Shown here one piece after another: positions 11,652 to 23,049 of a stretch of DNA of 64,000 nucleotides. The notes under the pieces were generated by a model. It ran no database searches, was not told where the DNA came from, and saw only the letters and a program-made list of their open reading frames with translations. The position numbers and the translations under genes were made by a program. The DNA is from Rhodosorus marinus (taxonomy: Eukaryota; Rhodophyta; Stylonematophyceae; Stylonematales; Stylonemataceae): positions 930,001 through 994,000 of the forward strand of contig JAMWBK010000005.1 of assembly GCA_029953675.1 (NCBI GenBank), written 5' to 3'. Every line of letters begins with the position of its first letter. Position 1 is the stretch's first letter.

Positions 11652-14600
11652 ATGAAGTTCTCGAATACTCTGGTTTTCCTGGTGATCCTACTGATTTCGT
11701 TCGGATGCCGCTCGGATGCTGGTAAAAGCGTCTCGATCGGCTTACATGCGAAATGGAGGTGCACGCCTCTCGTTCTGGAAGCCGCGGAGGCTATCTCACA
11801 GGTACAATCATGGGTTGAAACATAAAATAAGTCTCCGCCCACGTTTTCTCATCGCCCGCGTTTTCCTTCTCTTGCAAAACGCGCTTTTTACAGACCTACG
11901 GAGAGTTCTGGTTCTGGTCATTCGTGTCTCAAGCAACTGATGCTCCTTCACATGTGAGCGACCTCGAAGAATACAAATGGTAGGAGAGAATCGATACGAA
12001 AAGCCCCGCTTAACATCCACAACAAGTCATTCGAAATCGATGAGCCCCTTCTGAAGAAGCTCTTCCTGACCGTGAAAAAAAGGACGATGGCGATCGTAAA
12101 AGACATGCTCGGAGATGGTGCTAAGACATTCGTACAGCATCAACTTGCCAGCCGAAAGCTATCCCCTACCGTTGAAGTTCACGCTACCGTCGCTGATCAG
12201 GTGAGTTTCACAATCGTACAAGTTGCACGTGTACTATTAATTGCTAGCCGGGCCAGGAAATGAACACTGTTCACAGTTTGGTCCCTGGCCAGACAACGGC
12301 GAAACTTCTTGGTGCAGACCACACAGCGGCAGCAACGTCTAGATACCGACCAGGCAAATCAGATATTATTCTTGACCTCGGATCCGGAAGACTGGTTTTC
12401 AAATCGCCAGAGAGGCTCCTCCCTGCGCTTAGATAGATCCGACCTAGGAGAACATTAGGATGCCCGCGAAGCGCTTCGCCTGGACGATCAATCTATGTCC
12501 TGTCATCCTATTCCGACCTGAACTAAACGCCGCCGGTTCCCTTTTGTTTTCCTGTGCTCTAGGCTATTGAGCTTCTAGCTTCCTCGGATGTTTCGTCTGA
12601 CACCTTTGCGGTTGTTGGGTTAGGCTCCACGCGAAGTGTGATTGTCACCAGCGTAGATGATTTGGATCGTGCCATTGTGAACTCGGAGGATGAGAAATTC
12701 GACGACTCTCCGGCTGATCTTGCAGAACTAGTCCTGAGAAACGAGCACGAGCTATCAAAATGCCGCAACTACGGCAACAGCAGCAACGACATACCTGTCG
12801 TGATCCTTTACGGTCACATAGGCAAGACGGGATTCGCAGAATGGCATTCTCATTTGACGGAGTTGAACGCAAACTGCAAGGTATGGATTGAACTAGAATC
12901 GCCAAGGGCTGGTCATTTGCTGAAAGACAGATTGTGCCTACAAACACACACGCAGGTCAGATACATTCTGAGACATCACTTTACTCCGTGCTCTGAGCAA
13001 GTAGCTCTCGATGGGTTTGATGTTTCCGTCTACCTGAAGCGCGTAGACTACGTGGTAGTGGATGACAAGAACTTCACCAACCAACTGTTCCCGTATAACG
13101 ACGGATTACCTCCGAAGAGCATTCGACAAGGGGGTCCCACTGGAGAAGGGCTCTCGACTCTGACCGACATCAGCCCGGAGGCGCTACAATGCCTGACCTT
13201 GAACGTTGTAGACGCTGCAAGGAAGGCCGGAGGTCTGGATGGACTCCTTGCTATGCTTGAAGACTTCCCATCGGCAGCTGCCGCTGCATCCGGTGAAACG
13301 GATTTCCCTTGCGATGACACGGAAGTCGAAAAGAGAAAAACCGGGCTATTTGAGTTGGAAGTCCTTGAGGGCGCCGAGGAGTTCATAGTGAACAATTTTG
13401 CGCTTGACTGGACTAATACACCGGCAGTCATGGAATGTGGAGCTGCCCTAGCCCTCTGCAAGGACGCTCTCGCCGGAGTGGGGCTCAGTGACTCTGGGAA
13501 GCGATTGCTGAGGGCATTCCCGGAGGCGACATCTAGGTCACTACGTCTGGATCTCTCAGGAGTTGAACCTTTCTTCTTGACGGATATCGAAACCGACGAT
13601 TCGTATGTACAATACTTGAGCGATTGGAGACTTTGGGCGGAGGTTCGTCTCTCTGCGGGTGCTGTACTTTTCGACTTTGCCACTCCAGGACTGAATCATG
13701 ATCATGTCAACGTCATTGTGACTTCCAACTGTACAGGGACGACTGGAACGCTTCCGATTCAGAGCAAATTTCATAACAATTACAATCACCGTTGTTGCTG
13801 CCAAATTTGAGCACTACGGGTTCATGAGTCTATTCCAGCAAGTCCTCTCTCAAGGGCTACCGTTTCGATTAGGTCTCGTTCTCCTCTACGAAGGAGACGA
13901 GGATATCCTCTCAAAGAAAATCATTGCGTTGACGAGGTCGGTTTTCGCTGTCTTCCACGGATGGAAGGGGACAAAACCCTATCGTTTTTCTACTAAGCGG
14001 TTGCGGTTGTCCTGTCCATATTCTCACCATTTGGTAGGGCTTTTCATTGGACAGGTATATTCAGGACGTTCGAGATAGCAGGTTCGATGCGTTTTCATTC
14101 CTAGGCAAAGTTTCGTATGACGGAATAGTCACGGACTCAGGGTTGATCGAAGCGGCGGAAGGTGTCGGCGTGAAGCTCAATGGTAAATCCCTCAATGAGC
14201 TTGTTGAAGAGCAGGCAGGGTACACCAACGAAGTGAACAAACTCAAGCAGAGCTTGGACCTCAATCTGGACGACTACATGTTATTCATCAATGGCCTTGT
14301 TGCCGATGGCAACGTAATGGGTTATATCGACAATGAAATTGATAGAATCCAGGAGTCAATCCGAAAGCACGGCGCAAAGAGGCCCTCACATGATATCGTA
14401 TTCTCCGATGCCAACACTGTTCTCCGGAGAAACCCAGCCGCTGCAAACGATAAAGCGCCAAGAATAAAGCTGGCGCCGCTTTTTATTGACTCACAGTTCA
14501 AGCGCGCGTTAGAGTCAGTAAGGTATGTCCTAAGTGGTCGGAAACGCAGGCAGCGCAAAATTTTTGAGTTGAGAACTGAACGAAACAGCCGTTTCGCTGA

Positions 14601-17507
14601 GCAGGTACCTGCAGACTGCGACGTTTCCGCCCTCAAAGGTGACCTTATGGCTTTGCGGCAATGCCGATTCCGATGAGACGATAAGACTTCTAGAGAAATA
14701 CCTCGAATGGTTCCTGGAGAGTCAGGAAAAGGGATCTGCAGTTTTGTAAGCCTTGCGGTAGTGAATGTGGGCCTGATCTGAATCGGTTTGATGCTGAGAT
14801 ATGCTACTCGTTTTGACTTCCGTAGGAAAAGCGTTCGTTTTGGACTGTTAGGCGTTTTCGAAAGTGCTGAGGACCTGTTAAAGCGAATGGACATGCCAAA
14901 CTTCGATGGAGATGAGCTTACAAAGCTCGTGGACGATCTACTGACTCGCAGAGAGGGCTCAAGTGATATCAGAGCTCTACTAGAGGGGGCTGTGTGCGAG
15001 TCTTTCACTTCCAGCGTCTTCCTTTTGGTGAATGGCCGATACGTTGGTCATCAGGACGTCAAAGAGGCATTGGACTACGAGCTGATCGTCTACGGGGAGT
15101 TGGCCCTTACTGCGGAAGACGCTTTTGCGACGCTGAGTACAGTCTCAGGCACCACCTCGGATCAAATTCTGTTGGGCGCCAACTGCATTGGCTTGCTGCG
15201 CAAAGCTTGTGGGTCATTCAGTAAGGCTTCCGTGGATGTCGAGAACAAGGCAGTCTCGGACTTCGTTTTCCGAAGTAAGGAGACGGAAGATGAACCCTGG
15301 ATCCAAGCAACCGCGGTTGCATCGATAGCAAACCCGTTGAGTCCCTTGTGGCTACGGACGCTGGTGACCATGAGCGAGATGCTGCATGCACGCGTGTCGT
15401 TTCTTGCGTACCCCGGGGTACGGAAACCTCATGCCGTTTTGTCTCGAAAAGCGCTCTTGGATGATTGTACTAACTCCCACGGCCTTGGCGTTGTCATGTC
15501 AGGCGATCTATGAAGATGACGTCAACACGTTTGCCTTCTCACGACGTGTCGTAGCAACTGAGCCATCCTTTGACTCCCATGGGATTCGCTCCAGTTGGGC
15601 GGAGAGGGCGGTCTTCCACGATCTTCCCCAAGACAAGATTCTCACGGTCAGCATCGGTTCACCGAGAAACTGGCTCCTCGAGTCGCACGCTGCAGCTGTC
15701 GACATGGACAACATATATCTGTCGCTAATCCCAGATGAGCATCAGGTTTGCGCCACCCTCCCATCAAGATACGTGATAGATGGACAAATCCCCTCACTTA
15801 GATTGTCTACTTCGTCCCCCTCTTTTCTCTACGTCCGCAGCACCTGCACGCTGAGTACGCCCTAGACTCTATTATCGTGGATGGATCATGTGTTGATCGA
15901 CATCGTGAGTCCCTCACTCCTTCCAACATGTGTGAATATGCGAAAGTTGGTATGCAAGCTGGTTGCTCACAGAATACTGTTTCATGTCGTTTAGAACAAC
16001 CGCCGGCGGGCACGAAGCTGGAGCTTAGGCATACCGCAAAAGGCTCCGTGGTGGATACTTTGGTAATGGAGAACTTGGGATACTATCAGTTCAAAGTCTC
16101 GCATCCAGGCCTTTGGCATTTATCGCTGGCTGGGAAGGCGGCGTCAATATTTGAACTAGACCAGTACGCGGACGGGCGTGGAGCTATTGATTTGAACGGG
16201 AAAGATAGCTTGATGGTTCACGTGGACAACCTCAAGGATGTGGAAGGGAACATGCTAAAACTGTCGAGAAAGAAGGGTATGGAGGAGGCGAGCATCGTCG
16301 AATCCCGGGAAGAGCAGAAGGCTGCGCGAGAAGATACCTGCTCAGCCAGCAGAGATTCATCGTGCGGTGCCGACGATGATACGATCAACGTTTTCTCTGT
16401 GGCCTCCGGACATCTTTACGAAAGATTTTTGAAGATTATGATTCTGTCCGTAACGAAGAATGCGTCCAAGCCGGTCAAGTTTTGGCTCCTGAAGAACTAC
16501 TTGTCGCCAGGGTTTAAGAGCATGCTTCCTCTTTTCGCAGCTGAGAGAGGTATACCTCTATTCAGTCGGTAGTGTTGGTTTGATTTCTTCACCTAGCTTC
16601 GTACCTCCGTCTAATGGGAAGTGCGTTTTACCCGTGCAGGCTTCAAGTATGAACTCGTAACGTACCGGTGGCCGGATTGGCTACGCGACCAGAAGGAAAA
16701 GCAGAGGACCCTATGGGGGTACAAGATTCTCTTCCTGGACGTCCTCTTTCCGTTGACTCTGAAGAGAGTGATATTCGTGGACTCCGATCAGGTCGTCCGA
16801 GGAGACTTGAAGGAGTTGCATGAAATGGACATCAACGGGGCGCCGTACGGGTATGCACCATTCTGTGACTCCCGGAAGGAAATCGATGGCTTCAGATTCT
16901 GGAAGTCCGGCTTTTGGAAGCAACACCTCGGAAACAAGCCCTATCATATATCGGCCTTGTACCTAGTAGACCTAGCTCGGTTTAGAGAAATCAGAGCTGG
17001 TGATAAGCTTAGACAGATATATCAGCAGCTAAGCGGTGATCCTCACAGCCTGTCCAACCTCGATCAGGACCTTCCCAACTATGCTTCATCCGGGCCAGCG
17101 GGTGATAGAGTCCCTCTGCATTCCCTTCCGAAGGTACGTTGCACGCGGCTCGAAGGCCACAGGTCATGGTACACTGAACCATTTGCTAAGGGATTACCCG
17201 TATTATGGATTGTCAGGAATGGCTTTGGTGTGAAACCTGGTGCGATGATGAAAGCAAGAAGAAGGCGAAAACAATTGACTTATGTAACAATCCGATGACG
17301 AAGGAACCAAAGCTGGATAGCGCTGCACGGATTATCGCTGAGTGGACCTCCTATGATAACGAGGCGACGAATATTACGGAACGAGCCTACGGGGAAATCC
17401 TTCAGGACGGTGAATCCAAAACAAGCGCCAGCGATCAAAGGGAGAACGAGAAGAGCGTCGTTGATGAATCAGCATCAGATGCCGAAGAAGTCAAGGAAGA
17501 GCTTTGA
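11652..17507 (+). CDS. UDP-glucose:glycoprotein glucosyltransferase (UGGT), multi-exon, ER lumen
   Basis: UGGT adds glucose to N-glycans of misfolded glycoproteins in the ER so that they rebind calnexin/calreticulin. The first exon (11652-11801) encodes a signal peptide ([18 protein letters not shown]) and the family start [22 protein letters not shown]. The thioredoxin-like folding-sensor region is spread over about 11900-15500. Next comes the beta-sandwich block with [18 protein letters not shown] and [14 protein letters not shown]. The glucosyltransferase domain (GT24) spans about 16380-17400, with [28 protein letters not shown], the DxD-type [36 protein letters not shown] and [11 protein letters not shown]. 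The usual DAD triplet is DSD here. The protein ends VKEEL, a likely ER-retrieval signal. At least 12 exons are needed; exon limits between 12200 and 12640 and around 13800-14790 are not fully resolved, so the span is more certain than the mRNA. Confidence 0.92.
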
Positions 17508-20312
17508 CAAGAACGGCTATCCCTAGATCCCTGCGGGTTCTCGGAAATCGCGAATGGTCCCAGTCTGAGACTGCTCTAGAGGGCTTCTATGAACGCCGAG
17601 GACTTCGGGGAACATAGGAGCTACGCTGAACAGAGCAGCGGTTAGAGGGTGCCATCTGCCACGAACGATCTCCATTCGCACCCGCGCAGACACGTTTGTC
17701 GATGGCTACCCGGATACTCCCCAAATGTACAGCCTCCGACATCGATGTCGATCCAATAATTCCAATTCGTCGGATGGCAGCATCTCAGACCAGAAATAAA
17801 CCTCGCCCATTTCAAGGAGTCATCACGTCCAAAATTGATCAAAAGCCAAGGGGAACCGGACTCCCTCGCCTTGGAAGATTGAAAACTTGACCGATGACGA
17901 AAATTGGGCTCAGTCGTAGCCTTGACCGGTAACTATCAATCGTCGTTGCTCACCGCCTCAGCTAAGTTGACCTGACGGCTACGCACGACCCATCCCGTCT
18001 CCAGAAGCTGAGTCTGAGGCTCTATGAGTTGACCGAATTGTTCCAGCCCAGCCCGTGGACTGTCTTTTCCTGTCATTGCCAAAACCCTAGTCGTCATTTC
18101 CTGAGCAATTAAGACACCTCGTTCAACCTACTGGGTATTTTTATTTATTTTTCCAAGTACCTTTATAGAAAGCCCTTTGCAACCGCAAAATCTCATGGAC
18201 CGATTTTATCAACAAGCACAAAAACTACCATTATAAACGAAACGCATACCAAATCAGTTAGAAAAAATTACCGCGTCTCCACATACCCCCCCCTGACCAT
18301 TTTACATAGAAAATATCAGTTGCTACTAAACTTTTTTTAAAAGTAATTTAAAGATTTTTCTCGGTCGTGAGGATGCTAAACATCAATCAGTATACCCCCT
18401 GACTGGAAAACATGACTGATCAATACCGCATCCATTTTTAATTGAAAACAATATGTTGTCTTCGCACCTATAAAAAATACTGTAAATCATCATAAGCAAT
18501 TTTCGACTTAAAATTGTTTTCAAAAATTGAAATGTGGAGGTTAGCCTACGTGTCCTTCGATTTCGATAACTAAAGCTGCTGTTCCGTACTAATCAGTTGC
18601 TCGCTGTTCAATGTATTGAAGGAGCTGAGAGGTCGTCGGCTACTAGGAGGCCGGCTGGGAATATGAACCACTGTCCAGGACGGCTGTAGATATTGTCTTT
18701 GTTTGCGCTCGTCATCGAAGTCTTCGTATTCGTAGAAAGTTCTGGCTGTGGGTTTTTGTTTTTTTTTTGTTGGCTTTGGTGACCGTTTTCTGGATCGAGA
18801 AATGGCAAACTTGGACACGCTTTTCTCCTTTTTTCCTTGTGTTCTAGCGCTTTCATAGGCCCCTCCTTGTCCCTCATGGATTGCCCAAAGAAGTATTTTG
18901 GAGCTGAGGAGGGATACTCTCTCTCTCTCTCTCTCTCTTTCACATAGCTCAGTTTCCTTCCTCTCATAGCTGGTGGGCGGGCGCTCTTCGAGAATAATGG
19001 GAATCCTACCACACCGAGCTGTTGTCTCTAAATACACATATAGTGTTGTCGATTCATTGAGTTGGTGACAAGCAGGCAAGGAGCTATAGCGATAAGGTAA
19101 AACAAAACTGATATTGCTCTGGACAATGTTTCGATTTAACTAAGACAAGTCTTGCCCATTACAAATCCCGACCAAGAGCACCGCCCCTTCTCCTTCCATC
19201 CTTTGGCTATGTTCTTACTGACAACCGCGGAAATAGTTGGCGACGAAATCCCTTCCAAGACGAACAAAAACAATATTAAAAAAGCAAAAAAAAAGAGCTT
19301 ACAATCAAAAGTTTAATAAATAAAAGAACGAAACCTCCCCACACAAAATTCAAAAAAAATTTCCAAAACCCACAATGAAGTTATTTATCTAGAAATCACT
19401 AAAAACATCTACGAACTTTCAAAACCCTATTCATGTATTCAAATCAGATTTCCGAACAAAACCAAAATATTTTAACTATTAAATATATGTTTCCACCAAA
19501 TATACATAAATTATAACATATTCTCCCCAAAAACAAACACCAAACGAAAAAGACTTTCCTACCCCCCCCCCACCCCCCTTCTCCATAGAGCAGACTATTT
19601 TATTACCAAAAAACAAAAACAAAACCCGAAATCCATTTCTCCTCGTCTTGAGAAAGAAAAATGTATGAAGTTGTCAGATGGACAACGCAACACCCACTCT
19701 ATTCTCTCCCCTCCATGGACTAAAATTGACTAGACTCCAATCGAAATGTATCTAAAATATAGAATTACAAAAATAAAAAAGTTTTATATGATTGATATTC
19801 AATCTTTTTGGGTGCTCCCTCCCAAAAAGAGGGGTTGTTTCAACGTTTGGTCCGCGACTCTCTCTCGCTCTCTATCTTTTCCTGCTTTCCTGGAAAATGG
19901 ATGTCGGGGAGGGGGGGGGGGGAAGGGAGTGGTGGTCCTTTTGCACAAATTTGTCAGGTGAATTTTAGTGTTTTTTTTTGGTTGTTTTGTTTATTTTTTG
20001 GGTGGTGAGGGAGAGGGAGACTGGGAGCTGTGTGTTGTCGATATTGGTTTTGTTAGTAGGGAATGCTGATTATTAGTAGGGGAGTGAGTAGCACTGTTCA
20101 TGTCTGGACGGGCTTGGGGGGGTTGTGTGGTATTGGTTTTTTTTGTTTTTCTGCGGTCCTGTGCTCTCTCCCTTTTGTCTAGGTGATATAGGGGAGTGTG
20201 GTTCTTAGAGAGGAACCAACCTTGGGCCTGTGACTTCAGTTTGTTTTCTGCTTTTTGTTGGTTGGTTGCTGTGTGGGGACGGGTGTTGGTGTGTGTGTGA
20301 TAGAGAGGAGCG
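17508..20312. other. Long intergenic region, AT-rich, with microsatellite
   Basis: No recognisable gene over 2.8 kb. It contains variants of the motif TATACCCCCTGACTG (about 18282-18299 and exactly at 18391-18405), a (CT)11 tract, a C-rich run near 19562-19578 and a G run at 19910-19922. A minus-strand frame (19079-18570, Arg/Glu/Ser-rich) crosses the CT tract, whose translation is an RE repeat; I regard it as doubtful. The stretch upstream of 20313 is T/G-rich and probably promoter. Confidence 0.45.
18917..18938. repeat. (CT)11 microsatellite
   Basis: Eleven uninterrupted CT dinucleotides inside otherwise non-coding DNA. Confidence 0.95.
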
Positions 20313-21307
20313 ATGAGGCGAGGAGTTTGTTTGAGCATTTTTCTAGCTTTTTCGCTGGTAGTTCTGGCTTCTGGGCTCGTCGTTGGGGGCGACAAGGCAG
20401 AGTCTAGATTGTCCGCGAAGCGAGTGGCCCTGAAGCAGTATGATGTCGTTCGTCAGACTACCGGAGGCACCTCGGGAGAAGCTGCTGAGGAGCCTGTGGA
20501 TTCGGCCGTAGAGTCAGGTGGGGAGACAGAAGTGGCAGATGAGGGCAGCGAAGATGACGGTGATGCCGCAGATGATATCGAAACAGGAGGTAGCGAGACC
20601 GACGATGATGATGAGGTTACTGACTCCTCTGAAGGGGACTTGGCTGATGATTCTGATGATGCAGAAGACGATACCGATGAGGATACCGATGATGATACCG
20701 ATGAGGATGACGATGATGGTGACGATAATGATGGCGATGATGGCAATGATGACGATGATGACGATGATGACGATGATGACGATGATGACGATGATGACGA
20801 TGATGACGATGATGACGATGATGACGATGATGACGATGATGACGATGATGACGATGATGACGATGATGACGATGATGACGATGATGACGATGATGACGAT
20901 GATGACGATGACATTGATGAGGACACCGATGCGAAAGAGTCTGACTCTCCAGACGATAACGAGGATGAAGACGATGAAGAGTCCACCGCAGAATACGAGG
21001 ACGAGGACGCGGACGATGGCAGCCCACAAGTTGAAGCTGCTGCTGCTGCCCCTAGTGCGACTCCAGCCCCAGACGAAGGTAAGCGGTTTCACCACGACGA
21101 ATCGCAGCACGCAGTACGGGACTGCGCATACGAGCATAGAAGCTAATAAACGTTTAACCATTTCCAGGGTCTGGCGCCTATGGAGTTAGCCCGTTGGCTG
21201 CATTGGCGGTGCTGGCAGTTGTTGTTGTACCGATCGTGGTCTATGCAGTTGTCAAATCAAGGTCTCCACAGGACCTAGTTCCCGTTGATGAATACGAGGA
21301 TATGTAA
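20313..21307 (+). CDS. Secretory single-pass membrane protein with long poly-aspartate ectodomain, 2 exons
   Basis: Exons 20313-21078 and 21168-21307 give 301 residues. The first 25 or so residues (MRRGVCLSIFLAFSLVVLASG) form a signal peptide. Residues about 60-230 are extremely acidic; inside them, a near-unbroken Asp run of more than 50 residues comes from a 9-bp tandem repeat. A short Ala/Pro linker follows. The second exon encodes one membrane segment (PLAALAVLAVVVVPIVVYAVV) and a short tail ending in EYEDM. The predicted topology is type I: acidic part lumenal or extracellular, tail cytosolic. The acidic tract is chemically like low-affinity, high-capacity calcium binders (for example the calsequestrin C-terminus), but there is no detectable homology, so the role is unknown. 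A calcium or cation buffer, or a wall/matrix interaction domain, are possibilities only. Confidence 0.75.
20748..20912 (+). repeat. 9-bp coding minisatellite (GATGACGAT)n
   Basis: About 18 nearly perfect copies of GATGACGAT in frame, each coding Asp-Asp-Asp. All six frames stay open through it (Asp, Met/Thr and so on), which creates spurious antisense frames. Copy number is likely to vary between strains. Confidence 0.97.
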
Positions 21308-21595
21308 AACAATTCACTGCATGCGATCTGGAAGGGCCTGTCCGAAGGCGTCGAGTTCGGACACCCTGGCCCATCCAAAGGACCACGCTGTGTTTGAGCC
21401 AATTCGGGTGTTTCAGCTAGGTATCGACACAGTAGGGCACGGCTGACGTTGGACTTTTTGTTCCACTGCACATTAAACTGACTCTACCAAGAACCCCCGT
21501 GAAAGCACTGTGCAAAAGTGGCCGATTTTACGACTAGCTACAACTCGTTCTAAGCAGTTTCCCCTTTGGGGTTTTGCAACCAAACATATCTGAGG

Positions 21596-23049
21596 TTACT
21601 GGAACACATAAAATGTCAACGGACCTTCCATGCCATTAAAATTGTATCCTGAAGCCGCACACGTATATGCCCCCATGTCCTTCCACAATAGGAAGTCTCC
21701 AAGTTCCAGTTTCGGCAGTGGTATACTGCCATTCGGGGTGAGGTTGTCCAATCCATCACAAGTTGGCCCAAATACGATAGTGCCGTACTCGTGCTCGCCC
21801 CCTTTGACACTCGACGAAACAACGCGGAGAGGCTCTGCTTTCGGAACGACGTGGTCGTACAGTATGCAGTTGAAGGATCCGTAAACCCCGTCATCCACAT
21901 AGTACGTTTGTAGATTCTCCGGGTCCTTTGAGCCATCCCGTCTCGCGTAGATGCTGGTAAGCAGCGTATGCGTGGGAGCAGCAAAAAATCGACCGGGCTC
22001 CGCAATCACGTTGACGTGCCGCCCGATGCCGTCTTTTGCAAAATAGAAGCAAAGCGCTTGCCGGATCTTTGTAGCCATTTGCAGGTAGAGCTCGCTATCC
22101 AACTCACCGGGAAATCCTCCACCAATATCAAGAAGATTGAATTGGCTCATCCCAAGTCGGCGGGCTGCGTCGAAAACTGTCCTCGCATCTGCAATTGCCA
22201 GTTCGTACATGCATGGATCTGTGCATCCAGATCCAACGTGGAAGGAGACCCCCACGCAGTTCAGCTGCAGATTCTGAGCGTACTTCAATACCTGACCAGT
22301 GGAAAAAATAGCGGTTAGTAAAAATTGCCAGGGTCCGCCTCAGGAACCTCCGGGTGCCAATGATCGGTTTGTACCTCCTCTGCTCTCTTCGGAGCAAGTC
22401 CGAACTTCGCACTGAACCGACAAACGGAAGTGGAATCGTCAGTAGAGATGCGCAGGACGAGTTCCGCCTCTGGATAGAACTTCTTAATCTTGTCAAGTTC
22501 TGGTTCGTTATCAAAAGTCATCATTCTGATGCCGTGCTCTCTAGCCCACCGAATGTGATGTATCTTCTTACAGGGGTTTGCAAAGATGATTCGATCGCTA
22601 CTTATGCCCAATTTTATGATCGTGCGCATTTCGGAGAGCGATGCGCAGTCAAAATTGCAGCTCAGTTTGCCAAGAATGAACAGCAAGTTTGGATCCGGGT
22701 TGCATTTCACAGCGTAAAAAGGAGTAACCGATGGCAATTCTCGTGACCAGCGCTCATACTGATCATAGAGTCGACCCAGGTTGACCATGAAGAACGACTG
22801 AGAAAGTCCATGCTTTTTTATATGCATCATAGCAGCATCGTTCCTGTCCAGCGATGGTGGCAACTCTGTTATCCCGACGTCTCTGTCTCTCATCAAGTCA
22901 AGCACCACTCGGCGTCCGAGCGCCTCGCCTCGGCTTTCAACACGGTCATAATCTTTCGATCTTTCGTTCGATTCATCTCTAGTTGCGGAAAAGAATAACT
23001 CTCTGATTCCCGCAACAGGTCGTGAGAACACGAGTGTAGATTCCCCCAT
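21596..23049 (-). CDS. Ornithine decarboxylase (PLP-dependent, group IV), 2 exons
   Basis: Catalyses ornithine to putrescine, the entry step of polyamine synthesis. Exons 23049-22375 and 22291-21596 give 456 residues. The alanine-racemase-like barrel has the PLP lysine in FYAVKCNPDP (Lys115), then SFHVGSGC, LDIGGGFPGE and the phosphate-binding EPGRFF. The C-terminal beta domain has YYVDDGVYGSFNC and the catalytic FGPTCDGLD (Cys403, Asp404). The length matches eukaryotic ODC (about 420-460). The N-terminus is about 45 residues longer than in the mouse enzyme; its Phe/Arg-rich start could be a targeting peptide or simply divergent. There is no long C-terminal degradation tail. The frame is open further upstream to 23103, but the first ATG is at 23049. 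Confidence 0.95.

Noticed and set aside
18570-19079. 169-codon minus-strand frame with Arg/Glu/Ser-rich translation.
   Set aside because: It runs through a (CT)11 microsatellite and poly-T, and no homologous pattern or start context supports it.
20453-21161. Antisense and alternate frames giving poly-Ser, poly-Ile/Val, His/Arg and Met/Thr proteins.
   Set aside because: All are by-products of the 9-bp GATGACGAT repeat, which has no stop codon in any frame.
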